Assembly: GCA_003260075.1 (NCBI GenBank)
Contig: QLIY01000299.1
Span: 101,050 to 165,049, forward strand
Length of the DNA stretch: 64,000 nt
From: Phallusia mammillata
Taxonomy: Eukaryota > Chordata > Ascidiacea > Phlebobranchia > Ascidiidae
Direction of reading: 5' to 3'
Each line of letters begins with the position of its first letter. The first letter of the stretch is position 1. This document shows positions 34,924 through 47,928 of the stretch, one piece after another. A program made the position numbers and the translations under genes. The notes under the pieces were generated by a model. The model was not told the origin of the DNA. It ran no database searches and worked only from the letters and a program-made list of their open reading frames with translations.

Positions 34924-37900
34924 TGTCACTAAGGCTGTGTTTGAAAATCAACTTTATCAACAAGAACTACAATAATTGAACACATCACGCTTTGTTTCAC
35001 TGTACAAATGTGCTTTTGTCTGTTTTTCTTGTGTTTTGTGTTAACAGCGATTGTAATTGATGAGTAACGAACGATCTTTGTTGGGGAAGTTTAATTTAGG
35101 ACCCCCAGTTCAAACATAACGTAATTTAGTTTAACCTTTTAAACATTATTAACACCTTTTATGTTATCAAGCACAGAATTAAACTTGCACAAAGCCTGTT
35201 ATTGTTCTGTACTGCAAAGTGTAAATTGTTGATGTCAGTTTTCAGGATGTAATTAATTAAATTGTGTTGGTTGTGTCTTGCAACGAAAACAAATGGTGTT
35301 GTTGATGTCAGCGTTGTCAAATTATGTTGTATACTGTCCACAAACTGCCCGTCCCACAATAAAAAATGGTTAATTCTAGTTAGCCTACAGCAGGGTAGCA
35401 TGTATACGTGTAGTCTTCATGAGGTCATGGAGCTAGTTGGATTGTTATAAACCGGAAACAATGGTGGCATCGTTCATAAATCATTGTAAGTATACCTCTG
35501 TTATTTTGTTGTCTAAAATAGTTCGCAATACCAGACAAAAGCTTAACAAATGTTATTGCACCAACCAAGCAACGGCATAATAGATATCACATGCTATCGC
35601 AGCTTTATATTTAGACACAGTTAATTTATTGTTAGCAAAGATAAAATGAAGTTTTTTGTTTGACTGTTTTAGCAGAGAAACACAGAATTTCTGGAACTTT
35701 TTTGGTTTTGGATGTTGCTTAAAGTTGTCAAGTTATGTTATTCTGACTGTAATGCACAGTTAGTCAACAATGTAACGTTCAAAGTCAACTTTATTACCAT
35801 GTAGTTACCAGCAAGCAGCCAATAAAATAGTAATTATTTTGCCAGCAGCAACGCTGTTTTGTTTGAGCATGCACATCATTGCACGATGGCACATCCATTT
35901 TAACAACTTCCTTAATTCATTACCAACAGCCAAAAACCCTGAAAGCAGATTGAGATAACGAACCGAATTGGCTTGAAGGAAATAGGAAATAGTTTGTTGT
36001 GCTGAAACTGTAGTGAACTAGTAATTCGAAGAACGGTAAAATGGCCCAATATCGTGGATTCTCTGTTCCATTGAGAGTATAAATACGCTTTAGACACGTA
36101 AAATAAAATAGTGTTTTTAGTGTTGGCGTGACAGGTAAAAATTCTGTTTGCAGCAGTCCAAGGGTGCATGACATGTAGGCCTATTGGTGGACTCATTGCC
36201 GACCATTAGTGAAACATGAAGCTGCAATGAGACCGCACTAATAGCTCAAGCTTGTGTGCCTTTCTGATACGCGAACGAAAAAATGTAACCAACGAGTAGG
36301 GTAAAAAAGCCACACAAACCTGATTAAGCGTAGTGCAATGTGATATAACACAAAACAACCAGTCGTTTTTGTTTTACTTTCAATTTTAATAAAGTCGTGT
36401 TCGAAAGTGGTTTATAATTGTCAGGGCTGCGTATCACCAATATACTGTTCAACTGTGACAGCTTATTTGCTGTAAGACAAATAATTGTGGTTATAACCGC
36501 CTTGTTACAATCACAAGTATATACTACACTACAGAGCCAACGGCAATTTGTGGCATTTGCGTGGTTTCGAAAATAATTGAGTTCCCGCCTTTTTTGCGCG
36601 GAATTCGGAAAGAATGTCGAAGCATTTTTATGTTTAAAGTTAGATGAGAAAATAACGTTAAATTTCCAATAAAGGATTATTTACCAACACTTACTTTTAC
36701 CCCAAATTTAACATATTTATCGAGGAAGAGAAATTTAAAAAAAATGTAGCACGGAATTAGTGAGCAATATTTATTGTAGTTTGATGTCATTTTAACCGGA
36801 TTGGCTATAGTAACTATTGTGCAAAGATTTATATGCCTATCAAAGTGTTTGTTAAGAGTGTTTTCAAATCGCCCGAATAGGCAAACTTTTACAAACAGGG
36901 CATGGATGAAAAGCCCACCTTCTCACAAACTTACAGCATGACAGGATACATGCGTTGTATGTTGCTGCTCTATCTGCTTGCTGTTCGCGCCAAAATGCCG
37001 AAGTCACCCCTCAGGGCATGATGCCGCACTGATAACAGACTTTCACCGGTGTTTTGTCTAGCTTTGCGCTGTTTTATTGTGTTTGAATAGTTGTTTTTGG
37101 ACAAGGGTTTTACTGTACGTTGGGGGACTGTTGGTTTAGCAACGAAACCGTTGCGTTTGCGACATTCAATTGCGTTTTCTTCACAGTAACTTTCTGCAGT
37201 GTCGGCTAAGCAGGATGTAGAAGGCTTGACTTTTATTTAATAGTTTCTTTAGTAAGAATGTCAACACTTCACGTCATTACATTATAACGTGACATAGTGA
37301 AGCTGTTTAATGTGTAAACTTGTACATGAAATAAATATTGATATGATGTAGACACTTTGCATCTTCATCTTGCATTGTAACAAGACATAGTATTTTCAAG
37401 TCTTCTACGTGAAAGCATGCATGACTTCGATGCTTTCGAGGTGATTTGCGTTGGTGTAGGCTGGAAGGAAATGCCTGCAAGCTGTTTCATGACGGGGCTA
37501 TTGTCAGCTAATCAGGCTAGCAGTAACATTAACTGCATTCTATTGTTCAGTTGCACCTATTGAGGATTGAAAAAAACGCAACAAAGAGCATTGTGAAGAC
37601 ATAAGAGATAAAGAGTACAACAGTAGTAGGTAGTTGACAATTTAGTTTTGTGGTGACAATAACACCGTTTGCATTAAAGCAGGCGTTTGTTTTTGCCACT
37701 TTTGTTATTAACAATGCGTTGTATTTCTTGTATATGATAGTTGAAAGGTCGGCAAAGCACAAAGGCGCTAAATTGGCCCGTATAAAAGGTCGTACATTAC
37801 TGCTATGCCCATAGGGAATAGTTTATAAAGAGCACTGTGTCCAGTGTGGCGCATTCCGGACATTTCTGGTGCTTGACGTGGTATCTGGCAATGATGTTTG

Positions 37901-40900
37901 TGTGTGTGAGTAAGACACGGGCCCAGGCGATTCAGATTTTTTTTGTAGGTTACACTGGCATGGAGTAAAAGTGCAAATGGTAAAAAATGCTTAAGCTTAG
38001 AATTGGTGTTTATGTAGCAACACAGCAAACTAGATACTATTCAAAACACGAGATGAGTTGAGTTATATTTACGTCGCTTGGTGAAAGAAAACACAGCGAC
38101 TAGAACAATTTACCGAGATAACTTACTAAAACAGCAGAAAAAGTGTTTCACAAAACAAAGTTTATGGTTAAATAACAATATGATTTTTTCAATTAAAATG
38201 AACGAGATTTCGTACAGAATTGTTTTGTGTCGGCTAAAGCAAACATTGTCAGGCGTAGTATGGGTTTTCAAGAAGTTGCTTTAAAGTTCTGCAATAAAGT
38301 ACACCCACCTACCCCATGTTTAAGTCGGGCTTAGGGCCGGAGTTACGCAAGAATTCCTTTTGAGATTTAACTTCGGAATTTGAACAACGCACCTTCCTTT
38401 CTATTATTATCAGTAGGGCGTATCGCGAAAAAAAAATAACGTCCCAAAGGGGCGACCACGTTACGTTATACGGGATTTACTTGACTGGCTTGGCGTGTTA
38501 GCTGGAAATGAAGTAAATGAAAAACTTATTGGAGCAAGTCGGCGTGCGTGGGTAGAGACTAGAGAGAAGGACTTTCTCCGACAACTGTGGTTTGCTTCCT
38601 TTCACTTAAAACTCTAGGGGTGGACATTTTATGCCAGGTGTCGCATGAGTTTAGATTGAAAACTATTAAGTTAGTTACCTTGGGTGAAGTGTTTTGTGCC
38701 AGAATATTTTTTTAAAGTTCTAAAACCGTTGGAAGTGGACAATCTTTGTACCTTCTGGCAAGCAGTATTTTATGAAACGTTAGGCGAATAACATTAGACA
38801 AGTTAATACTAAGAGTCTTTTTATCGAAACTATGAAAATGTAGTACAATCACCTTTTCAATTAAAACATTGCATTAGAGTAAAAAAATGCGGAACAGATT
38901 TAGGCAATAAAAAAGTGGAACAGATTTAGGCAATAACTTTGGAAAAGGTTTTTGTTACAGTTTTAATAAACTTCAAGTAGCTTTTTCGTGGCATGTTTGA
39001 TGATGACAGCATGTGAAAATGTAGTAAAAATGTTTCACACAACAGTATTATCTTCTATTTCATCATTAAGATAAAGACCAATGCAAGTCTTCTGTAGGTT
39101 TTTTCCACCAAGGAAGCGCGTTTTTCCGAGTAGCGTGGCTTTACGGAAACGCACATGCCACTCATCCGGTGTAAGCGTTACTTGGCCCACACAAAAAATA
39201 TTGCAATGTTCTTTTGCAAAACAAACTTTTACTTATTGCACATCAATGAGCTGTAATTATGATGTCAGTTACGTGGCGAATCAGTAATCCCTGATATTGT
39301 ATTGATTCACATGAAAATTACTATTTACCTAATTATACGTATGACGTATGGATGATTGTAATTACGAGCTACAATTAAAACATTAAAATCACATTTTTAC
39401 TTTCGTTTGTATCAGTGAATAATTGCCACCAGTTTTCATTTTGCCTATCAAAGTGGGGCAGCCAAATTTCGAACTATACTAATGCAGTTACCAAGTTAAA
39501 TACCAGAACTGATCAATTATGGCCCAATGAAACACGCATAAAATGAAATCATTTCAGACCTTTCTAATATTGTGCTTGTATTGGATTTTTAAGGTGACTT
39601 GTGCGTGCTTTCAATAACGATTGAAAAGAGCTATAAAGGTTTTGTGATGTTTGACAGAACACACCACAAACGCAGGAAAAACACGCTTCTGACAAGAACG
39701 TCAGCATAAAATAGCGTTTTTTTGTAGTAGTTATGTTAGAAATGGGTTAGCACTTTTTAACTATCTTTGTAAAGTGCATAGAATGTGCCTGCAAACATAA
39801 AATTCTCTACAGGTCTTCTTAACCAAAAATTCTTCCATCTGGAATCGGTTTCTATGGCAGTACTGTGGTTTGTGCAAATTTACACTCGCGCTGTTTTATT
39901 GTCACGTCACAATAGGCTTAGAATAGTTTTAAAGGACCGGGTTTAACAGGAAGGTGGGCAGGACCGCTTCGGTAAACACTATCGAGTGAGATTCCTTCAA
40001 ATATTTGTTTCGGGTTGATCAAAATTGCGATGGCATCCAACAAAAGCAACTTCTAAACTGGGCTGTGTACTCATCTGGGTGCGACCGTTGTCATAGTAAC
40101 ACGAAGAAAATTGCGACATCAAACGTGTTTATGTAAGCTTTGTCAGCTGAAGGCCAACAAACATGTTCACTTGGTCACATTAGTTAATTGGCCAATGGAG
40201 GTATTTTGAAGGAAGCACATTAAGCTTGTACTGATACAAAGGTCGAATGTTTTTTGTCGTTTTGCCGCAGCGTATTAGTGATGGGTATTAGTGAATTCTG
40301 GCTAAGCAGATTTGCCCAAAATGCAAGTTTTAAAAGATTTTTGAACAATTTTTTTGCAACTGAACGGAAAACTGTCGAAAATTGATTCTTTGGGATGATA
40401 TATATATAGATGCATTCAGTCAAATAGGTTTACTGCCTGTGAGGAAATAATGTATACATCACAGCACTGTTGATAAAATAGCGATTTTTAAATGTGGCTA
40501 GACGGTTTTATATTTTATTGGTTGCTGCAATTGAATTGACTTTATACTTCATACAACGCCTGAGCTTGGTCTTATACCTTTATACAAGGTAATAGTTATG
40601 TTTTTTAGAATAAGCGTCTTTTCAATGGATGACGTTGATGCGTTTAATAGTGGTGTTACTGCTGGAGTTATCTCTTTATCAGCCAGACAGGCACAGGCTG
40701 TGCTTAGAGCGCTATACGAGCGCTTTTCGTTCTTTCATTGTGACACATGTTATCGAGCGATCGGAACGCTTCACAGGAAACTGCTACAACTCATTTCCTA
40801 GCCTGCCCGGACTCAGCAAACCGAAATTTGAACCTTTTTGTTCGAATGAGTTGTTCGTATGCCACATCACAAAACTGTTGAGGTCGTTTTACTAAAGAGA

Positions 40901-42229
40901 GATACGTACTCCAGTCTATGCTTTGAGTTAATTTAAGTTTACGAAAGTAAATAATAGCAAAACAAGTGCAACGAAACAGTCACCAAGCTGGTAATTGCTG
41001 CACTACCTTAGACTGTTGTTGAGCATAATAAAGTGGAGGACCTATTTGGTTTATCGAAGAGAAATATGATGCAGCTATACTGTATTGTTCATCAGGGCAA
41101 GTTATATCAGTCTTTTAAGCATAGTTTAACTTTTACAGAGCTACTTTTCATAGAAAGTATCGCCTCAACAGTCAGTAATACCCGTAGCACCGGCGCCGAA
41201 CAAAAAGAAAATAGGTTGACATTTTCGGCTTGATGTGTTGCGAAAGGAGCATGACATCCGTCGTCCCACGTTCAGGGTTGAATTCCAGCCGACACCCAGA
41301 TATTCGATGCGTGAAACGCTTTATGACGTCAGAGATTTCACAATCGCCGGTTTGGAACCCTTCTATTGTGCGTCAATGCATTTTCGAAGTCACTTCTGAA
41401 ACGTGCGTTAGTTTGTCAGACTGGGAAACTTTGTATAGAACTGCACCGGTAATTAGGAAAGAGTTATTGGGTTAGTTAAGTGGTTGAAATCTAAAGAACA
41501 GCAAGGGGGGGGGGTATTTTCGAAGTCACTTCTGAAACGTGCGTTAGTTCATCAGACTGGGAAACTTTGTATAGAACTGCACCGGTAATTAAGAAAGAGT
41601 TATTGGGTTAGTTAAGTGGTTGAAATCTAAAGAACAGCAAATATGTATAAAATACGAGTGAAATGTTTTTTAAAAATTGCTGGTATTGGACAATTTCGGG
41701 ATTTAAGACCAGAAAATTAGAATGAAATTTATAGCAAAAGACTGTTTGTGAAATGCAATACCAGCACAATGTGGTCAGAAAACTAGTCGTGGTTTCATGT
41801 AAGTTCTTATGTTGCGGTACCTAACAATTAATTGTGGTTAACCGAACAATTGTCTCTCTCACCATAGGATGTGGTTCTTTCTTTTGTTACCGTTTATTGG
41901 TCCCCTTAACTGATTTTAATCCCATGAGATTTAGCTCGCACTGATAGAGGAAGGCAATGGAATCCAGTTACACAGTAAATTCGTTACCATTGTTCACCAA
42001 AGTGGTACAATTTACTAGTGGAGTAAGTTTGCTCGGCAAAGTTACTTTTGCAGGTCAAATCCGGCTGCTCAACGAGGCCTTTGACGTTTTTAGTAAACAT
42101 ATCGCATTCTAATGTATCGCAAACGTAACAATTGTATTTACGTTAAATGTGTTTTTTATTTGTCCCAGCATTGATAAAACTAGACCTGTTGCTTAACTTT
42201 CTGGTTCCTACCCACACAATTCAAGTACA
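34924..42229. other. 7.3-kb gene-poor stretch
   Basis: Both strands were read. The open frames here are short and lack splice signals, family motifs or shared structure. A small duplication around a G run occurs at about 41389-41503 and 41513-41640. A possible RFX site lies at 40087-40100. A short frame opening MVASFINHCK at 35461 ends at a GTAAGT and could be a first exon, but it has no partner that I can identify. Confidence 0.4.
40087..40100 (+). promoter_or_regulatory. Possible RFX X-box
   Basis: GTTGTCATAGTAAC matches the X-box pattern of two half sites (GTTGYC and RGTAAC) with a 2-base spacer. RFX factors drive cilium genes. No adjacent gene start was found, so the function is unproven. 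Confidence 0.3.
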
Positions 42230-43090
42230 ATGGCATGGAAACAAGGACTTTTCGGATGCTTTGGAAACTCGGGTCTATGTATTCTGGCCTGCTGTGCCTT
42301 CCCTCTGGCGGTCGGCAAGAATGCGGAAGCTGTTGGCGAGCCCAATTCAGTGCTTTGGGTCATAGCTGTTGAAGTTGCCCCTTGCATAGCTGGAGCTTTG
42401 CTCAGAGGTCTTATCAGAAAGAAAAAGGTTAGAAAACTACTGTCAAAAAGTCGTGTACAGTGCAACGGAATGTTCGTGAAAACATTGATATATTTTAACC
42501 TTTAAACTTTTTTGTTTTTCCACTTTGATTTCAATAAATACGAGCTACATTTCCTCTAGCGAATGTTTTTCTTCTCCATGCAATGCTAACGTAATATGGT
42601 GACGTAACAGTAGTGGTTTATGAGATTAATCGAACATAACTATTGTCTTTCTTTATGACAAGGGTAAAAAACCTAAACTGGTCCATTACGACTGTAAATA
42701 TTGTGCAACTAAATGTATTTTTATTATTGCATGTTGTTTGAACAGACTAGTTAATGCTACTGATTAACCTATTTGCATGCAGGCAATTTAAAGTGGTTGT
42801 GCTTTTAAAATACAATGCCCTGTATGAAAATACGATCCACATTAACAGGCCTTGTCGACATAATTGTATTGGGTTGCATTGAATTAACTATTAGTCATAG
42901 TGTTGTTTTCCGGTTGTAACGGTATCTCTATTTGCAGGGCATTGAGGGATCGTTTTGGATGGACGTGGCTGTATGGTGGTGTGTGCCATGCTGTGCTGTT
43001 TGTCAGGAGACAGTAGAAACTGGAAGTATGGACTACCTCCAGCAACCAGAAATGCAAGCTATCCAACGGGAGGTTACCAACACTTCTTAA
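42230..43090 (+). CDS. PLAC8/cornifelin-family cysteine-rich protein, two exons
   Basis: The exons are 42230-42427 and 42938-43090 (TAA), giving 116 residues. The PLAC8 pattern is present: an N-terminal WKQGLFGCFGNSGLC, the cysteine cluster ACCAFPLAVGK, a basic IRKKKGIEG turn, then DVAVWWCVPCCAVCQE. The family includes placenta-specific 8, cornifelin and plant cell-number regulators. These are small Cys-rich, often membrane-associated proteins of poorly defined function. The usual first CCXXXXCPC-type motif is here CCAFPLA, lacking the second cysteine of the strict motif. Upstream a CCCAG acceptor at about 42168 suggests a 5' UTR exon further left. The ATG was chosen because it opens the conserved WKQGLF region. 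Confidence 0.88.
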
Positions 43091-44030
43091 GTCCCTTTGA
43101 ACTTTTAATAACTCTCACTTACTGATGTGTTGTGTTGTTGCAACCCTATTCTCAAAAAACAAAAACAAATTTATTATGACCCATTTGTGCAAACACATTC
43201 ACATTAAACAAAACCAGTGGGAAATGCTTTTTTGACTCTAGTGCTAATGTTTTAGTCTCACCACGTTGCCTTATATTTAGTATCAGTTCATTTTGACCTT
43301 GTGCGTGCAGGGGCGCGGGTTTTTTGTTTGGATTTGCTATGATTCCTGTATTCAGGTCACATTTTTTGCGCTCGTTTTTCAGTGTATTCACAGTGTACCG
43401 AACAAACTTACACATAACGCTTGTATAACCTTTTTCGCATGCTATTGTCAAGTCTGGGATGTTCTTAGTTCAAGTCAGTTGCTGCAATTTTGACACAATC
43501 CTTTGTTTCCAGAGGGCTTAGAAATAATATTGCAATTATAGTGACACTTTGCGTCACCTTGTGGTAGAGTTTTTTGATAAAAATAAACATCAGATTATTT
43601 CAATGCGTATAATGTTACTGCAATGATTAACGTACCATGTACATGTATATGACATCAGTTTTTTTGCATTGACCGTACTAAGCAATGTTACTACACCGTC
43701 CTAAAATCATTATCTCTTACCCAAACGGCACTATTGCACTACTAACAATTGCGCTGATGTAGAGATTAAACAACTCCAAATATATCACATTTTGATTCTG
43801 TTCTTTGTCTTGTTAAATCTTCACATGCGAATGTTTAATCAATTAAGCCGTACGGAAATATTAATAAACGAAAAACCTAAATTTGTTTGTTTTTTGGGTG
43901 TCTGCTAAAGTAAAAATCCTGTCTGTTGAAGAAATATTCATTTAGACATTGATTTGATTTTTACAAGAAATCAATAAATTAGGACCTATTTATTTCGCTT
44001 GAAACTAATTTAAAACTGTATAGGATAGCG

Positions 44031-44626
44031 CAGTGGCGTATCCAAGGGGGGGGTGTTTGGGGGTCCGGACCCCCCCCNNNNNNNNNNNNNNNNNNNNNNN
44101 NNNNNNNNNNNNNNNNNNNNNNNNNNNTTGCTTTGATCCGCCAAACACGTAATAGTTTGTCAAAAACATTAGATCGATGTAAATCGAGTTATGTTATTAG
44201 GGTAATTTGTTACTTGCCAGGCACAATTTATGCCTTCTGCAGTTACCACCTTTAGTGCATTCGTGACTTTGCGCAACTTAACAGTAGGATTACCGCTTCA
44301 GCAAGAGATTTAGTTCTTTAGAAATTGGACCCTGTTTTTTTAAGCAACGATTTTGATTACCTGACAGTCACGCTTATTTTGCAGTTGCAGTTTGGCTGAG
44401 TAAGCTAGATAGCAGCGGCGAAATCAGAAAACTACAAAGCTTTCGCTAAAATTACCTGTTCTTCCTGTCAATTAGATGGGTAGAGAAACCGCCAATTTTG
44501 GAAAAAGTGCTTTGCCGCATAACGCGTCGTTTTGAACGACGTGTGACGTCATAATGACGTCATTGGGGATTTCCCCCCAAAAAATTGTTGGACCCCCCCC
44601 TTTAAAAATTTCTGGATACGCCCCTG
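44031..44626. mobile_element. hAT-type non-autonomous element with exact 8-bp target duplication and an N gap
   Basis: The left end is CAGTGGCGTATCCA and the right end in reverse complement is CAGGGGCGTATCCAGAAA. GGATAGCG flanks both sides exactly (44023-44030 and 44627-44634). Bases 44078-44127 are N, just inside a C run, so the interior is incomplete. No transposase is visible in what remains. Confidence 0.88.
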
Positions 44627-45056
44627 GGATAGCGTTGTTGCTTAAAACTTTTCACTATTTGGGGAGCGTAAAGTTTCGGGTTTGATACGTCACAATGCAT
44701 AGTTTGGTTCTTAGATATGGGTAAGCATTTTTTTCTTGGTGTTCGAACCCAAGAGGTTCCAGGGGACGAATCCCGGTCACGTTTTTCAGGTCTTTTTAAG
44801 GGTCAGGCGCGCTGGACTGTTCCCTGGATAAGCATTTACTACTCGACGACAGCTTGGGTGTAATATTTATTGTTAAAGTGTCAATTGTTTTTTGTCCTTG
44901 TGTTTCGTGGCCATGTGCCTAGGTGTTTGTTATACTTAATCGGGTACAGCATGTTTCATCTTTCAAAGACTTAAGTTGTTAAAGACCACCGTGTAAAGCG
45001 ACTGATTTTTAGCAAACCCATATTTCCCAAAACCAAATAATATCAACTCTTCATTT

Positions 45057-45062
45057 TTTATT
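45057..45062 (-). terminator. Candidate polyadenylation signal of Rab32/38
   Basis: AATAAA on the minus strand, about 70 bases after the stop codon and before the next feature. Confidence 0.5.
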
Positions 45063-45130
45063 AGCGTTACAACCTCGAAGCTTTATAAACCATAAAAACA
45101 AAATAAATAAAATCTGTTAGGTGTTAGTCG

Positions 45131-47928
45131 TCATCCGCAGCAATTTTTCTTCGGCTCCTCCACATTCATTCCGATATTGGTGATGTCGGGGTCTGCCTCT
45201 AGTGGCGAGTATGTTTTGTCGTTGATGAGAATTTGATTGACAAGAAACTTTGCCGCGTCCTCGATGTTAATGTTCACCTGTGACGTAACAAAATGAATTA
45301 CTGAAATCATTCTTTATGAAATCGTAAATTTATTGCAACAAATAGTTATTGACATGTTTGACAGCAAAGGTTTATGGCAGAAAACTAGAAAACTGAATTT
45401 GGCGTTAAAAAAAGTTTTCACTACTTCAAACGTAAAAAGTAGGGTTATTCTACGTTGATTGTAAAAAGAATCTGTCTTATATTTATTGATTAAACACTTT
45501 TTGTCCTTTTTTATTCAATTGCATGGCACATTTTTGTGGTAATTTCAGAAAACCATCTTAAACGTATTAATTTTTCACCACAGAAAAAACTAACACAGAG
45601 AAACAAGTGTGTTATAGTTTTTTTTTTTTAAATACTGCTCTCGTTTTTTAAGTACTGCTCTATCTTCATGCGGCTTTAAAGGTAATTCCGTCTTCTCAAA
45701 GGTTTCGCCTTACCTTTGCTGAAGTTTCATACCACGCAGCGAAGCCTTTCTCTTTACAGTATTTATCCATCTGCTCCTTGTTTTTCATCAATCCTTCCTT
45801 CATCTCATCGCACTTGTTGCCTAACAACACGGCTGGAATACTCTTTCCACCAGGAAGCATCACCTGCGACAAGATGCCGAGGGTTTTATTTCAAATTTGT
45901 TCAACCCAGCTCAAAATAATTATATCCATGTTTTCATGTTGGGATCAGTCCTGATCGCTGGTCTAGATTCTAGATAAACGCCTTTGATCATGTTATAAAA
46001 TTATGTTCATAACTTATGGTCCAACTGACGATCCTCTATTTAAAAGCTGGCATGTGTATAGCATACCAGACAGACAAGGTGCTTCTAATTCGACCATTGG
46101 CTGGCTCACAACTGTCAGGGTTCTAACCCCTATTTCTGGCCTATTTCTGACTTGGAAATCGTTACGAGGCCTGTTCGATTCTTCAATATGGGCCTAGCGT
46201 ACTGTGACTTTAAAGAGAAACTTTGCATTTACATTTTAACGTATTTGAAATCCTTAGCTTGGACTTGATTTAAGTGCTGTCTTTGCCATGTTTTTCTTAT
46301 CTTCGCAAAAGACCGAGAATTCTTTGAGCTAGTTGACTTTATGTATTGTTAGCAAAACATTTAATTTGTTTTCAGTTACTTTCACTTGTTGGCTGAGTCG
46401 TGTTTTCTAAACACTCGACAAGTCTCGAACAACCACCAAGAGTTGGACTTGAGGTGCCACTCAGCAAAAAACTTGACTCAACTCAAGTCACATACCACCA
46501 ACAACTCAAATTTTAAATCAGACTTGCTAGGTAAACGATTTAACTTTACTTAATAGTAACTCGAGAATCTTAACAATACAACACAAACAATCATCTACTT
46601 TACACTAAGCCTACTTTGCTATCGAGGTCGTTCTTCCATTTTGCCACCGCTTCAAACGTCGATGCCCTCGTGACGTCAAAAACGACAAACGCCCCGACAG
46701 CTTCTCTGTAGTAAACCCGGGTCATGTTGCCGAATCGCTCCTGGCCTAGGGTTCAAAATGGTTTACGTTAGCGATTTGTAACACAACGATATTTTTAATA
46801 TAAGACTATCTAGTAGCATGCAAAAATCACTGCGAAACGTAGTATTAGACCTAGAGTTGTAAGCTGGGCCGCGTTCGGACTTGTGTTTCAACAAAACGTG
46901 CTTGATTCGGGCCTGACTTTACATTCGGCACCATTTTCAATAAGTTTAGGGCCTGATTTTAGCTTTGTTTTTGAAATAAATCGGTATTGTTTTCGAGGCC
47001 CAATTTCAGGCCCGCTTACCACTCTGATTTGACCTCTCCACGTTACAACTTATTGTTTACTCTTTAGGCACATATGCTTTTGTTTATGTGTGTTTACTAA
47101 CACTTGGAGTTTGTAAATGTGGACGAACACAAAATGCGCCTGTTTATTCTTAATATCAAACGTTTATTCTTTTTATTAGAAATCAAAAAGTTGGTGTGAA
47201 AAGATATTTGTCAGCAAACAGTGGTTTCCAGTGTAACCATTTTTGTCCTTCTAATCACTTTAAAAAAATGTTAATGTCTCCATTATTTGCAAATAAAAAA
47301 GTGAACTTTTGTTTTAGCTAAAAAAGCCAAGAGCTTAGTTTGAGTTTGACAAGCTTTCAAACAAAAACAAAATTAGTTCTGAGAAAAAATCAGTCAGTCA
47401 CCCCCGATATACATCAAGCAAGTCCTTTTGGGGCCTTAGGTTCAGAGCCACTGATCCGATTGTATTTGGGCAAATTTTATCAGGGTTTTTGAAAAATGAA
47501 GTCCGGTCTTGTACACAACCACCTGCAATGTCCCAGAGCTGCAGTCGAACTAGTGTGTCGTCGTTCCAATGAATAACCTTCAAGGCAAAGTCAACTCCAA
47601 TAGTTGCCCTGTAGTGCTGTGAGAAGATTTGGTGGACGTATCGTTTGATCACGCTGGTTTTTCCAACCCCCAAGTCTCCAATTACCAAAACCTGCCAGAA
47701 ATACATGTTTTATACCAAGTGAAAGATTAATCCGGTTCGAACCGGTTCTGAAATAGTCATAAAAGTGGTAATTATTGTAAATGCATATAAGTACGATGCC
47801 AGGGTTATTAGTTCGAACGTCAGAATAAAAACCAACTTAGATAGAAATTACTAAAATCATTACATATATGATTATTGCAATTTTCGCAGATAACAAACCT
47901 TGAATAAGTATTCTTTCTTTTCCTCCAT
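45131..47928 (-). CDS. RAB32/38: Rab32/38-type small GTPase, complete, five exons
   Basis: The exons are 47928-47899, 47691-47523, 46745-46615, 45863-45714 and 45277-45131 (TGA), giving 208 residues. The P-loop is GDLGVGKTS. Switch I is YRATIGVDFALKV. Switch II is WDIAGQERFGNMTRVYY, with the IAG that marks the Rab32/38 subfamily in place of the usual TAG. NKCD and ETSAK bind guanine. The C-terminus KKNCCG has two cysteines for geranylgeranylation. Rab32/38 directs cargo to lysosome-related organelles such as melanosomes and recruits effectors and PKA. In ascidians a pigment-cell role is expected from family knowledge. The first exon has only ten codons, matching the short leader before KVLVIG in relatives. 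An AATAAA signal (minus strand) is at 45062-45057. Confidence 0.96.
46856..47035. mobile_element. Inverted-repeat element, GGGCC-rich family, in Rab32/38 intron 2
   Basis: The element starts GTTGTAAGCTGGGCCGCG and ends CAGGCCCGCTTACCAC, so the ends are inverted repeats. Related copies occur at 59577-59925, and weaker ones at 59097-59220 and 63130-63440. It is a dispersed non-coding MITE-like family. Confidence 0.6.

Larger units (their letters stand above)
43091..45130. other. Intergenic region with a hAT element and an assembly gap
   Basis: The region contains the PLAC8-family 3' UTR (AATAAA near 43580) and a hAT-type element with an N gap (44031-44626). A short inverted repeat around GAACCC/GGTTCC occurs near 44740-44770. 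No gene is seen. Confidence 0.5.

Noticed and set aside
40598-41475. Several short plus-strand ORFs in the gene-poor stretch
   Set aside because: They overlap in different frames, lack splice signals and show no family similarity.
44740-44772. tRNA B-box-like sequence (GGTGTTCGAACCC)
   Set aside because: No A box or acceptor arms were found. It is part of a short inverted repeat.
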